The translations under genes and the position numbers were made by a program. A stretch of 64,000 nt of DNA from Ignavibacteriales bacterium (GTDB lineage: Bacteria > Bacteroidota > Ignavibacteria > Ignavibacteriales > Melioribacteraceae), in NCBI GenBank assembly GCA_020635275.1, contig JACKAA010000001.1, positions 806,001 to 870,000 of the forward strand. The letters are read 5' to 3'. Under the pieces are notes generated by a model. The model saw only the letters and a program-made list of their open reading frames with translations. It made no database searches and was not told where the DNA came from. The stretch's first letter is position 1. Each line of letters opens with the position of its first letter. Shown piece after piece: positions 39,948 through 48,688 of the stretch.

Positions 39948-41174
39948 ATGAAAAACTTCGACATCCCTGTTTATTATAAAAGTTCCATCATTCAAAAAAT
40001 AAAAGAAATAAGGAAGGAAAGAGATCATTACAAAAAAGATTTTACTCCTACATTATTAGAATTTGGAAATATAGATATAATTCTTGCAAGACATTTTGGT
40101 TTCTGTTTTGGAGTAGAAAATGCAATAGAAATAGCTTATAGAACAATTGAAGAAAATCCAAATAAGAAAATATATTTATTAAGCGAGATGATCCACAACC
40201 AAGGAGTAAATGCAGATTTAATAGCAAATGGTATTGAGTTTATTCTCGATTCTTTTGGAAACCAAATAATTGACTGGGATGAAATTACTTCTAACGATAT
40301 TGTTATAGTTCCTGCTTTTGGCACTACATTAGAGACTGAGGAAATTTTAAGAAAACGAAATATCGATACATTAAAGTATAACACAACTTGCCCTTTCGTT
40401 GAAAAAGTTTGGAAAAAATCTAATGCTTTAGGGAAAGAAGATTATACAGTAATAATTCATGGCAAAGCAAATCACGAAGAAACCAAAGCAACATTTTCAC
40501 ATGCAAAATCGGGCACACCAAGTGCAATAGTCAGAGATATTAAAGAAACAAAATTATTATCCAAAATAATTTTAGGTGAAATTGATAAAAAAGAATTTTA
40601 CAAATTATTTGAAGGGAAATTTTCGGAAGGATTTGATGTAGAAAAAGATCTTGTAAAAGTTGGAGTTGTAAACCAAACTACAATGCTTGCTTCAGAAACA
40701 CAAGAAATTGCTGATTGTCTAAAAGACACTATGATAAAAAAATATGGAAATGAAAAAATCAACAATCACTTTGCTGATACGAGAGATACATTATGTTATG
40801 CAACAAATGATAACCAGCAAGCAACTTTAGAATTATTAAAAGAAGAAGCTGATTTGGCAGTTGTTGTTGGAGGCTATAATAGTTCTAATACATCACACAT
40901 TGTTGAATTGTTGGAATCAAAGTTTAATACATATTTTATTTCAGATGAAACCAAATTAATTTCTAAATATAAAATTCAGCACTTTAACAAAAATTTAAAA
41001 GCTGAAAAAATTTCTGAGAATTATTTACCTGAAAATGAAAATTTGAAAATTATTATAACCAGCGGAGCATCTTGCCCAGATTCAGTTGTAGAATCAGTTA
41101 TGTTAAAATTGCTATCTTTTTATAATAATAAAGTCTTAATTGAAGAAGCGATACAAAAATTACTGAATGTTTAA
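39948..41174 (+). CDS. ispH: 4-hydroxy-3-methylbut-2-enyl diphosphate reductase
   Basis: The 408-residue protein is the long IspH form. The three iron-sulfur cysteines are in RHFGFCFGVENAIEIA, YNTTCPFVEKVWKKS and TSGASCPDSVVESVM. It also has SEMIHNQGVN, HGKANHEETKAT, and VVGGYNSSNTSHIVE. It makes IPP and DMAPP in the last step of the MEP isoprenoid pathway. The N-terminal 40 residues and insertions explain the extra length. It follows DUF2911 by 9 bp and ends before a hairpin shared with the convergent gene. Confidence 0.95.
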   Translation: MKNFDIPVYYKSSIIQKIKEIRKERDHYKKDFTPTLLEFGNIDIILARHFGFCFGVENAIEIAYRTIEENPNKKIYLLSEMIHNQGVNADLIANGIEFILDSFGNQIIDWDEITSNDIVIVPAFGTTLETEEILRKRNIDTLKYNTTCPFVEKVWKKSNALGKEDYTVIIHGKANHEETKATFSHAKSGTPSAIVRDIKETKLLSKIILGEIDKKEFYKLFEGKFSEGFDVEKDLVKVGVVNQTTMLASETQEIADCLKDTMIKKYGNEKINNHFADTRDTLCYATNDNQQATLELLKEEADLAVVVGGYNSSNTSHIVELLESKFNTYFISDETKLISKYKIQHFNKNLKAEKISENYLPENENLKIIITSGASCPDSVVESVMLKLLSFYNNKVLIEEAIQKLLNV

Positions 41175-41182
41175 AAAAAGAA

Positions 41183-41208
41183 AGACCCAACCATAAATGA
41201 TTGGGTCT
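41183..41208 (-). terminator. Terminator between ispH and the DUF2853 gene
   Basis: AGACCCAA-N10-TTGGGTCT is an 8-bp perfect stem. On the minus strand it is followed by TTTCTTTTTTT, a good U-tract for the DUF2853 gene. On the plus strand the following sequence is less T-rich, so termination of ispH there would be weaker. Confidence 0.8.
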
Positions 41209-41236
41209 AAGATACTTTTCACATAATAAATTCCGA

Positions 41237-41581
41237 TTATGCAAATACTTTACTTTTCTTCAGTTTTTTAACTAAAAGATAATAGAAAATAACTCTGTAT
41301 TTATTTCTATTTGTTGCACCCATTTCTTTACAAACATCTTTAATTTGGTCTGCTAATTTTGGGGTATCTGCGACACCTAATTTCTTGATACAAAAATTCT
41401 TTTTAATTCTATCAAGTTCTTTAGGATCTGAACAAGCAACTTTTTCAGCATCTTTTTTATAAAGTGATGGACCCAATGATTTTGCAATTGCAGTTACAAG
41501 TTTAGCATCAACAGTTTTCATTCCAAGTTTGCCTGTCATTTCAGCGGTCATTTTTTCAATTACGCCGTCTAGTTTACCCAT
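41237..41581 (-). CDS. DUF2853 family protein
   Basis: The 114-residue soluble protein shows the DUF2853 pattern: VDAKLVTAIAKSLGPSLYKKDAEKVACSDPKELDRIKKNFCIKKLG-type segments followed by DQIKDVCKEMGATNRNKYRVIFYYLLVKKL. No function is known. The start is fixed by GAGGAG just upstream of the ATG at 41581; the frame is open farther but without a sensible start. It is transcribed toward ispH. Confidence 0.88.
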   Translation of the reverse strand: MGKLDGVIEKMTAEMTGKLGMKTVDAKLVTAIAKSLGPSLYKKDAEKVACSDPKELDRIKKNFCIKKLGVADTPKLADQIKDVCKEMGATNRNKYRVIFYYLLVKKLKKSKVFA

Positions 41582-41683
41582 TATTTCTCCTCTTTTTTTG
41601 TGAAAGATTAGCAAAACCAAAATAATATAATTTTATACAAATTCAAAATCTGATCAATAATTTTCTCTTAATTGAATCTTAAA

Positions 41684-42289
41684 CTAATCCCAATCAAGAT
41701 ATTCATCTTCCTCTAAGAGCTCTTGCAATCTTCTTTCAATAATAAGTGATTTATTTTTTTGTCTTGCAGTTAAAGAACTTTGTAGTTCCTTTAACTCATT
41801 TTGTAATTGAGCTACTTCTTGCTGCCTTCGTGCTTCTTTCTCATCAAATAGTTTATTAAGTTCTTCCCTAAGCTGATTCTTTATCTTGGCTTTGTCAGGT
41901 TGATTTGCAGCTGCATATTTAGCTGCTAATGCTTCTGTTTTAATCTCAGCTTCAAGTATTTTATTTTCTCGTTCGTGTTGTTCTCTCTCACGCTTAACAA
42001 GAAAAGGTATATTCATATTTGTAAATTGCGATTGACGTAAAAAATCATAGTACTTGTTCTTATTTACTTTTTTAATTTCTTTCAATTCATTTTTTAAATC
42101 TTCTTTTACTGTTTCTAATATTTTTTTTTCTTCCTCTTCACTCATTTTAGGAAAGTCTTCAAAATCAAATTCAAAATCATACCTTGGCGGCTCTGGAGCT
42201 ACCGGTTCTTTAACTTCTGATTGAGAAAAACTATTAGTTGTTAGAAGAAAAAATAATATAGCTGAACTATATTTGATTATTGTTTTCAT
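41684..42289 (-). CDS. Exported coiled-coil protein in the sigma factor operon
   Basis: The 201-residue protein has a signal peptide (YSSAILFFLLTTNSFSQS), a Pro-rich acidic stretch (VKEPVAPEPPRYDFEFDFEDFP), and then about 150 residues of charged helices with coiled-coil character, ending DEYLDWD. I do not recognise a named family. Its position as third gene after an ECF sigma factor and anti-sigma resembles operons whose last gene encodes a periplasmic sensor or target (Spy/CpxP-like), but this is inference. It begins 12 bp after the anti-sigma gene. Confidence 0.7.
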   Translation of the reverse strand: MKTIIKYSSAILFFLLTTNSFSQSEVKEPVAPEPPRYDFEFDFEDFPKMSEEEEKKILETVKEDLKNELKEIKKVNKNKYYDFLRQSQFTNMNIPFLVKREREQHERENKILEAEIKTEALAAKYAAANQPDKAKIKNQLREELNKLFDEKEARRQQEVAQLQNELKELQSSLTARQKNKSLIIERRLQELLEEDEYLDWD

Positions 42290-42300
42290 TTTACCTCCGT

Positions 42301-42909
42301 TTATAAATTTTCTTTTTCAATTTCTGCTTTTATGTTTTCAATATTTGAATTAATTAAATTGATGTTTTTATCCATATTGGTAGGGGTTAATTTGTATTTA
42401 TAATATTTTCTATAATCATCATCTTTTGCTATTTTAAGCAAATTACCTACTGAATTAATTTGATCATCAACAAATCCCGCATCCCAATTAAGAACACTTT
42501 TATTTAATTTCTGTGAAAGGTTATTAACCGGATTTGATCTATTTGATAAAAGCGAAATAATTACAGCGGCAATTATTAATAAACTTGCAAATGCTATTTT
42601 ACCAAATACAAATTCGCTGCCATCTTTAAAAAGTCCAGATATACTATTATTAATTACTGTGAAAAATGAATCTTTTTTAATTGCTTTGTCAATCATTGAA
42701 TTAAACTTATTTAAATCCAAATCAACATCTTTAACTTCTGCATACAAATTGGATATTCTTTTATACTCAGTAATACAATTATTTAACTCTGGAATTTCTC
42801 TCAGTTTTTCATTCCAAAACTGCATTTTATTTTCTGGCAAATCATTATCCATAAATAGCCAGACTTGCTTTTCAAATTCTTTATATAGCTGTTGTTCTTC
42901 TTGGTTCAT
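42301..42909 (-). CDS. Membrane anti-sigma factor candidate
   Basis: This 202-residue protein has a cytoplasmic N-terminal region (MNQEEQQLYKEFEKQVWLFMDNDLPENKMQFWNEK-type, with a zf-HC2-like helical layout but no clear Cys/His cluster), one transmembrane helix (FGKIAFASLLIIAAVIISLLS), and a 90-residue periplasmic tail. That is the usual topology of an ECF anti-sigma factor. The ATG at 42909 overlaps the sigma gene by 29 bp; a TTG at 42921 is possible. It should bind the upstream sigma factor and release it in response to an envelope cue. Confidence 0.7.
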   Translation of the reverse strand: MNQEEQQLYKEFEKQVWLFMDNDLPENKMQFWNEKLREIPELNNCITEYKRISNLYAEVKDVDLDLNKFNSMIDKAIKKDSFFTVINNSISGLFKDGSEFVFGKIAFASLLIIAAVIISLLSNRSNPVNNLSQKLNKSVLNWDAGFVDDQINSVGNLLKIAKDDDYRKYYKYKLTPTNMDKNINLINSNIENIKAEIEKENL

Positions 42910-43441
42910 TTTCAATTTCAATTTGTTTTCTAATTTTCTTCATTGCATAATGCATATGACTAATAACTGTATTCAATGGTTCATTAATTGCTTCCGCTAT
43001 TTCTTTGAATGTCATTTCCCCATGTTGTCTTAACAGAAATACCGTTTTTTGTTTATTTGATAATTGTTCCACCGTTTTATTTATTATTTCTAATGTTTCA
43101 TTAATAATTATTTTACTTTCCAAATTCTCTGAACTTAACTTTTGTTCAACAATCGTTAAATCTGTATAAGTTTTATTATTTTTTATACTTCTCAAATTAT
43201 CCATTGCTACATTGTGTGCAATAGTAAACAACCAAGATGAAAACTTTTGTTGATGGTTATATTTTTTAAAGCCTTTCCAAACTTTTATTAAAGTTTCCTG
43301 AAAAAGATCTTCAGTAAAATCCTTTGTATTTGAGAATTTAAATAAATAACCATATAATCGTGTTTTGTAAATATTCATAAGATGACGGAATGCTTCCCCG
43401 TCACCATTTTTACATTTACTAATTAGTAGATCTTCCTGCAT
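42881..43441 (-). CDS. ECF-type RNA polymerase sigma factor (RpoE-like)
   Basis: The 186-residue factor has region 2 (FRHLMNIYKTRLYGYLFKF, with DLFQETLIKVWKGF and SSWLFTIAHNVAMDNLR) and region 4 (LSNKQKTVFLLRQHGEMTFKEIAEAINEPLNTVISHMHYAMKKIR). No region 1.1 or 3 is present, as expected of group 4 sigma factors. It directs transcription of a stress regulon that likely includes this operon. It is first in the operon, followed by the overlapping membrane anti-sigma gene. Confidence 0.93.
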   Translation of the reverse strand: MQEDLLISKCKNGDGEAFRHLMNIYKTRLYGYLFKFSNTKDFTEDLFQETLIKVWKGFKKYNHQQKFSSWLFTIAHNVAMDNLRSIKNNKTYTDLTIVEQKLSSENLESKIIINETLEIINKTVEQLSNKQKTVFLLRQHGEMTFKEIAEAINEPLNTVISHMHYAMKKIRKQIEIENEPRRTTAI

Positions 43442-43522
43442 AAGCCTTTCATTCTTCTAATATGTAAACGGAGCAATTGGAATTTTATTGTATTAATATT
43501 TGTGAGCCGGTACTTTTAAACA

Positions 43523-43548
43523 TACCGAATTATATAAATAATCCGGTA
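43523..43548 (-). terminator. Hairpin downstream of the lipoprotein gene
   Basis: TACCGAATTAT-ATAA-ATAATCCGGTA pairs over 11 positions with one G-U. It lies 37 bp after the lipoprotein stop and 82 bp before the sigma factor start on the same strand. The following T-tract is short, so it could be a weak terminator or an mRNA structural element. Confidence 0.5.
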
Positions 43549-43584
43549 TTAAAAATGCGACGTAAAAAATTCAAGGAATACAAA

Positions 43585-44298
43585 TCAGTGGGCAATTTGC
43601 TTGAATTTATAGGTGTGCACTGTTTTACCAATTGGAATATGAACTTTGACAAATTCTGCTTCGTTAAAAATTGGCAAATATATAATACCCTGAACTTCTT
43701 CATCTGCATTTAATTCTGTTTTTCTCAATACACTATTTTTCCAGTATTTTTTTTGGGAATTCAAATATTCCATATCATTATCATAAGAAATTTCTTCGTT
43801 TATTTGATTGCCTGTAAATATAATTGCATTTTCAGCAACCTCTTCAACATCATTATCTTCATCATCTGCCAGATCTACAAATGTATCTAATAATGAAAAA
43901 ACAATATTAAATCCTGTAGTAATATCATGATCTGTATCTCTGCTTTTTATATCAGAATTTATTTGTGCAATTTGCTCTTCCGGATCAACTGCATAAAAGC
44001 TCTGATTTGTAATTAGTTGCTTATCATCATTATAAACTTTTATATAAATTTCTTTTGGATCGATTAAAATATTTTCATTTCCTTTGTTGTAAACAAATAG
44101 GTTAAATATAAATTCATTATCAGTGTTTTCTTCAAAAGACAATGAGGAATAGATCAATCCGTCTTCTTTTTCAACAACTTGTCTTCCCATTTCCAATTTT
44201 GATTCTTCATCAGGAGTTAAAGTAAAATATGATGCTGAACAATTTGTTAATCCCAATATTAAAATTAGTGCCGTTATAATAAGTTTAAGATTTTTCAT
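43585..44298 (-). CDS. Hypothetical lipoprotein
   Basis: The 237-residue protein has a lipoprotein signal (LIITALILILGLTNC) and no recognisable domain. The mature part is rich in acidic residues, with beta-strand-like segments such as EFIFNLFVYNKGNENILIDPKEIYIKV, suggesting an immunoglobulin-like fold, and a short acidic DDEDNDVEEVAEN loop. It ends PIGKTVHTYKFKQIAH. It probably sits on the outer membrane inner face or the surface. It lies upstream of the sigma factor operon, separated by a hairpin. Confidence 0.75.
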   Translation of the reverse strand: MKNLKLIITALILILGLTNCSASYFTLTPDEESKLEMGRQVVEKEDGLIYSSLSFEENTDNEFIFNLFVYNKGNENILIDPKEIYIKVYNDDKQLITNQSFYAVDPEEQIAQINSDIKSRDTDHDITTGFNIVFSLLDTFVDLADDEDNDVEEVAENAIIFTGNQINEEISYDNDMEYLNSQKKYWKNSVLRKTELNADEEVQGIIYLPIFNEAEFVKVHIPIGKTVHTYKFKQIAH

Positions 44299-44449
44299 GA
44301 TTTATCTTCTTCAATTGTTAATAATTTTATAAATGTAAATTATCAACAACAATGCCATGTTTTTTTATGAATTATGAGTGAATAACAAAAGAGGTTTGAG
44401 ATGAATGTCTAATTTTATGTGCTTTCTGTTTTATTAAATAGACAGGTTT

Positions 44450-45598
44450 TTAGGTTTTTAATTTTAATACAAAAGGAATTGTCACTATTCCGAATAATGC
44501 ACAAAAAAGATAAGTAGTTTCCAGACTTAAAAAGTCTGCCGCAAATCCTATAATTGAAACAGTTATAGCTCCTGTAAGGAAATTTATTGTCATAAAAATT
44601 CCGTTCAAAAATGTTGGGAAATCAGATTTCCACTCATTTACCATAGCCAATAATACCGGTGTAAACGCAAAAAGAAAAAATCCCAATAAAAGTAGAATAA
44701 TGAATGAAGTAATTCCGGTTGAATAAACAAACAAAAGCATTAATGCAGGATTTACAGCCGCAGCAAACGATAGAGTTTTTCTTCTCCCAATTTTATCAGA
44801 TATTGTACCGGCAAGAAAAGTTCCTCCGGCGCCAGCAAATTGAAATATTGAAAGAGCTCCTCCTGCATACCAAAGACTTTCTCCCTGGTTTGTTAAATAA
44901 ACAGCTAAAAAAGTTGTTATTGCACTCTTAATTAAAGAAGTAAAAAATAAAATTCCCATTATCATTAAGAACAAGGAAAGATATTTTCTGAAAGCATTGT
45001 AAACACCTGAACGTTTTTGGCTGCCTTCTAGGTCAGTAAATTCTAGTTTTCTAAATCTAAAAAAAAGTAATAACGATGCTGCTAAACCGAATGGAATTAA
45101 TTTATAAGTTCCTTCCAATCCCCAAGCTGAAATTCCGCCCAAAATAACTAAGGGACCAACACTTCTTGCCAATTCACCACCCAGCATAAAAAAGCTCATA
45201 CCTTTACCGATTCTATTTCCGGCAATTTGCTTTATAACAACTGGAGCCGGTACATGGAATGTGGAAGCACTAATTCCCATCACAAATAAAATTAATACAA
45301 CATAAAAGTAATTTGGTGCTGCGCCAAGTAAACTCATAACAATAACTGTTACAGCAGGTGAAAATATCACAAAATATTTTACACTTGCCTTATCTGCTAT
45401 TAGACCAATTAATGGATTTAACAATGAAGGCAGTCTTTGCACGACTGTTAAGAGTCCGGCAAGTGAATATGAAATACTTAATTTTTCAATTAAGAGAGGT
45501 AAAATTGGAGCTAAAAATGAAGAATATACATCATGAACAAAATGAGTAAGTGAAATTAAAATTACATTTCCGGTTTGGAATTTTTTTTGTTCTTTCAT
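44450..45598 (-). CDS. MFS transporter
   Basis: The 382-residue protein has 11-12 hydrophobic helices in two halves. Loop 2-3 holds GLIADKASVKYF, and the second half has the corresponding GTISDKIGRRKTLSF, the classic G-(x)-D-(R/K)-x-GRR motif. The opening VILISLTHFVHDVYSSFLAPILPLLIEKL resembles the fosmidomycin-resistance (Fsr) group, though no substrate can be claimed. It begins 6 bp from the end of the preceding 139-residue gene, so they are cotranscribed. Confidence 0.88.
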   Translation of the reverse strand: MKEQKKFQTGNVILISLTHFVHDVYSSFLAPILPLLIEKLSISYSLAGLLTVVQRLPSLLNPLIGLIADKASVKYFVIFSPAVTVIVMSLLGAAPNYFYVVLILFVMGISASTFHVPAPVVIKQIAGNRIGKGMSFFMLGGELARSVGPLVILGGISAWGLEGTYKLIPFGLAASLLLFFRFRKLEFTDLEGSQKRSGVYNAFRKYLSLFLMIMGILFFTSLIKSAITTFLAVYLTNQGESLWYAGGALSIFQFAGAGGTFLAGTISDKIGRRKTLSFAAAVNPALMLLFVYSTGITSFIILLLLGFFLFAFTPVLLAMVNEWKSDFPTFLNGIFMTINFLTGAITVSIIGFAADFLSLETTYLFCALFGIVTIPFVLKLKT

Positions 45599-45604
45599 TA
45601 ATAA

Positions 45605-46024
45605 CTATTTTATGCCATAGTATTTTTTGTATTTAGAAACATGATAAATTGCTAATCCTAAAGCGGCTGCGGCGTTTGTGTAACCAAGAATTTCACCTAC
45701 AACTCCTAAATCATTTTTTATAAATCCTTGTCTATAAATTTGCATGGCACTATTAATTTCTTGTCTTAACTGCATAGACGAAAATGTCTTTTCATTACCA
45801 TATTCTATTGTTTCAGGTATAATGAATTCTGAAAATTCGTCAATTAAAATTGGCTGCTTTAAAATAAAAAGTGGTGATTTAGTATAAGGATCATTATTTA
45901 AACTAAGTTTATACTGACTTGTTTTTTCAACTGTATTAACAGAATCTTGTGCAAATATCTTTGCATTATTGGATATTATAAAAATTAGAAATAATAATAA
46001 ACTATACCTTTTAAAATTTCTCAT
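45605..46024 (-). CDS. Hypothetical exported protein
   Basis: This 139-residue protein has a signal peptide (LLLFLIFIISNNAKIFAQ) and an unrecognised mature part. The C-terminal segment has a hydrophobic patch GEILGYTNAAAALGLAIYHVSKYKKYYG. It lies between the DUF502 and MFS genes on the same strand, with 8 bp to the former and 6 bp to the latter, which supports it as a real gene. The ATG at 46024 is preferred over a TTG at 46030. Confidence 0.7.
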   Translation of the reverse strand: MRNFKRYSLLLFLIFIISNNAKIFAQDSVNTVEKTSQYKLSLNNDPYTKSPLFILKQPILIDEFSEFIIPETIEYGNEKTFSSMQLRQEINSAMQIYRQGFIKNDLGVVGEILGYTNAAAALGLAIYHVSKYKKYYGIK

Positions 46025-46032
46025 AAACAAAC

Positions 46033-46653
46033 TTAATTTTTATTAAGATTTTCTTCAGGTTTATACATCTCTAATATTTTCTTTGATCCGGCTCCTAAAC
46101 TGATTATTGTTTTCATTGCTAAATCAACGGGATAATTAATTTTGTGTACATATTTAGCCGGTAAATGATAAGTAAACCCGGCAGTTGGTGCTGGACCGGA
46201 AGGTATAAAAACTGTATACCATCCATTACTATGAACATCTGTAATGAAAGCTGTAGTTAATGTTTCATTTCCAAATAAATTAATTAATGCAACTCCGGAA
46301 AATAAATTTTTCTGTGAACCAAATAATTGAACTATTGTTTCTTTAACTATGCGATACCCAGGAACTTTTTTTAAGATATTTTCTTCAAATAAATTATAAG
46401 CAAGGTTGCCATGTCTGGTTTTTACAAACAATCCCAATAAAAAACAAATTCCGAGAAAAATGATTACAGAGATTAAAAAAGCAAAGAATTCATGAATTTT
46501 TGCAGCTTGAACCAGCAGTTTTGAGATAGGTCTTAAATGATTTGATACTACCTCAAACATCCAATTAAACGTAATAACTAATATTACAAGAGGAAGAAAA
46601 ATTAAAAATCCACCTATAAAAGTTGTTGATACAAATGATTTTATTTTATCCAT
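46033..46653 (-). CDS. DUF502 family membrane protein
   Basis: The 206-residue protein has two N-terminal membrane helices (STTFIGGFLIFLPLVILVITFNWMF; FFAFLISVIIFLGICFLLGLF) and a soluble C-terminal region with IVKETIVQLFG, the pattern GWYTVFIPSGPAPTAGFTYHLPAKYVHKI and IISLGAGSKKIL. This is the DUF502 signature, role unknown. The ATG at 46653 follows GAGG at good spacing; a TTG at 46668 is open upstream. Confidence 0.88.
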   Translation of the reverse strand: MDKIKSFVSTTFIGGFLIFLPLVILVITFNWMFEVVSNHLRPISKLLVQAAKIHEFFAFLISVIIFLGICFLLGLFVKTRHGNLAYNLFEENILKKVPGYRIVKETIVQLFGSQKNLFSGVALINLFGNETLTTAFITDVHSNGWYTVFIPSGPAPTAGFTYHLPAKYVHKINYPVDLAMKTIISLGAGSKKILEMYKPEENLNKN

Positions 46654-46753
46654 AATTGCCTCAAACAAAAAAATTGTCTCTAATAAAATATATAATTTTT
46701 CTTATGGATAAATGTCTTAAGCGAAATATTAATTAAATAATTTACTTTTATAA

Positions 46754-48649
46754 TTAAAACTCGGGACTCTTGTAAATATTATTATCCTCGTTTATATCCG
46801 GAATATGATTATCTCCTAATACAACTTTTTTTACTTTTATTTCAGATTTATAAATAACATTAAAAGTTTCATTTCCGTCTTCCCAAACTTCGGCCGATTT
46901 ACTAAAAGAACTAGTTGTGTTATCTTCAAAGTATAAAGTTAATTTTACACTGGTCGGAATATTGCCAATTTTCTTAACTGTTATTTTTATTTCATTGTTT
47001 TCACTTATAACATTTTTTATTGCCAAATCCGGATAACCAAAATCATAAAACCATGGTTTCCAAAACCAGATTAAATCCTTATTGGTAAATTCATTTATTG
47101 TATTAAAAAAATCTAATGGAATAGGATGCTTTCCTTTCCATCTATCAATATATTCCAGCAAAGCTTTTTTAAATAAATCTCTACCTAATAAATTCATTAG
47201 TTCAAAATACGCTACTGCAGGTCTATCATAAAAACCGGTTCTTGCTAATCTTGTTTTATAAGAATATGAAAGTACCATTGGAGGAAGTTCCATTTCGTTT
47301 CCGGCCTTTTCTTCATAACTGTTCACTCTATGATTAAAATAATCATATTCATTATCGTGCTTATCAACAACCTCTTTTGGGAAAAACGCTGCCCAGCCTT
47401 CATCCATCCATGCATATTTTCTTTCATTAATTCCCATCATAAAAGGGAAATAATTATGAGCAATTTCATGTAGAATTAATCCAACATGACTTGCTTTACT
47501 AATTGGCGTCCCATCATTTGCCATCATTGGAGTTTCCATTCCGCCTCCTCTATTTCCATTACAAAATGATGTAACATGTGAATACGGATATGCAAATCCC
47601 GGAAGTTCATGCGATAAATATTGAACTGATTCTTTTGAGTATTGCGCAGCATTTTCCCAATGAATTGATGAATCTGGATATACCACATCAGTTAAAGCTC
47701 TTCTCCCGGAAGATTTATCAACTACAACACTTGCTCCATCCCAATTATTACTTTTGCTTATACAAAATGAAAAGTCGGTGACATTTTGTGCAATAAATTT
47801 CCAAATGTTTTTTTCATTTTCAGTAGTCACTAATCCTAGTTTATAATCTTCTTGTGTAATAATTTTTACTGTTTCATCTGAAATCTGAGCTTTTTTATAT
47901 CTTTCATAAATATCATTTCTTAGTACTTCGTTTCCATTTTGTAATTCACCAGTTGCCCAAGCTAGGTACCCTTTTGGTATTTTTATATTTACTTCATAGT
48001 TGCTAAAATCATTATAAAATTCCACTGATCCTTCATATTCATTTTTATCCCAACCATCAATATCGTCATAAACGGATATTTGAGGATACCAATAAGCAAC
48101 AAAGAAATTTCCATTACCATAATTTCCCATTCTAATTTTTATTTTGTCCGAAATTTCAAACCGCCATTTGGCTTTAATATTTGTTTGAGAATTTGGCAAA
48201 AGTGGAGTTTCTAATTTTGCTATAATATTTGTAGAACCTCTGTACACTTTATCACTTAAATTGTTTATTATCATAGTGTCATTTTCAATTATCAATTCAT
48301 CTATAAAAACTCCATCAGTTAAATAATCTTTATCCATATACCAGTCTCTGAGTGCATTTATTTTAGAAATATCTTGGTATATTCTTATGACAATTTGATT
48401 AAGTGTATCGGGGCTGTTATTATAATATGTAATTTGTTCTTTCCCTATTAACAAACTATTTTCCGGATCAACTTCAACATCAATTTTGTAATCACAGCCA
48501 TTTTGCCAATAATTATTGCCTGGATTACCATCAAATGACCGAAATCCGCTATCAAAAACCCTTTGTAAATCAGATGGAATAAAAAGTGAATTATTTTGAG
48601 GTAAAATTAAAGTTGCTGAAATTAATAATAATAAAATGCCTTTCTTCAT
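46754..48649 (-). CDS. M1 family metallopeptidase, exported
   Basis: The 631-residue protein has a signal peptide (GILLLLISATLILPQ), an N-terminal beta domain of the aminopeptidase N type, the exopeptidase-like NRGGGMETPMM (GxMEN-like), and the zinc motif HEIAHNYFPFMMGINERKYAWMDEGWAAFF (HExxH then E). The catalytic domain is followed by a helical and a beta C-terminal part (about residues 500-631). It probably trims peptides from their N-terminus in the periplasm or at the surface. It is followed by a 39-bp gap after the M28 peptidase gene on the same strand. Confidence 0.93.
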   Translation of the reverse strand: MKKGILLLLISATLILPQNNSLFIPSDLQRVFDSGFRSFDGNPGNNYWQNGCDYKIDVEVDPENSLLIGKEQITYYNNSPDTLNQIVIRIYQDISKINALRDWYMDKDYLTDGVFIDELIIENDTMIINNLSDKVYRGSTNIIAKLETPLLPNSQTNIKAKWRFEISDKIKIRMGNYGNGNFFVAYWYPQISVYDDIDGWDKNEYEGSVEFYNDFSNYEVNIKIPKGYLAWATGELQNGNEVLRNDIYERYKKAQISDETVKIITQEDYKLGLVTTENEKNIWKFIAQNVTDFSFCISKSNNWDGASVVVDKSSGRRALTDVVYPDSSIHWENAAQYSKESVQYLSHELPGFAYPYSHVTSFCNGNRGGGMETPMMANDGTPISKASHVGLILHEIAHNYFPFMMGINERKYAWMDEGWAAFFPKEVVDKHDNEYDYFNHRVNSYEEKAGNEMELPPMVLSYSYKTRLARTGFYDRPAVAYFELMNLLGRDLFKKALLEYIDRWKGKHPIPLDFFNTINEFTNKDLIWFWKPWFYDFGYPDLAIKNVISENNEIKITVKKIGNIPTSVKLTLYFEDNTTSSFSKSAEVWEDGNETFNVIYKSEIKVKKVVLGDNHIPDINEDNNIYKSPEF

Positions 48650-48688
48650 TTTATAAAGTTCCTTAAATCAAATGGGTAAATTATAAAT

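Noticed and set aside
43477..43713. Open frame on the plus strand of 78 codons
   Set aside because: It overlaps the hairpin and the 3' end of a convincing lipoprotein gene on the opposite strand, has no recognisable domain and has biased, low-complexity composition.
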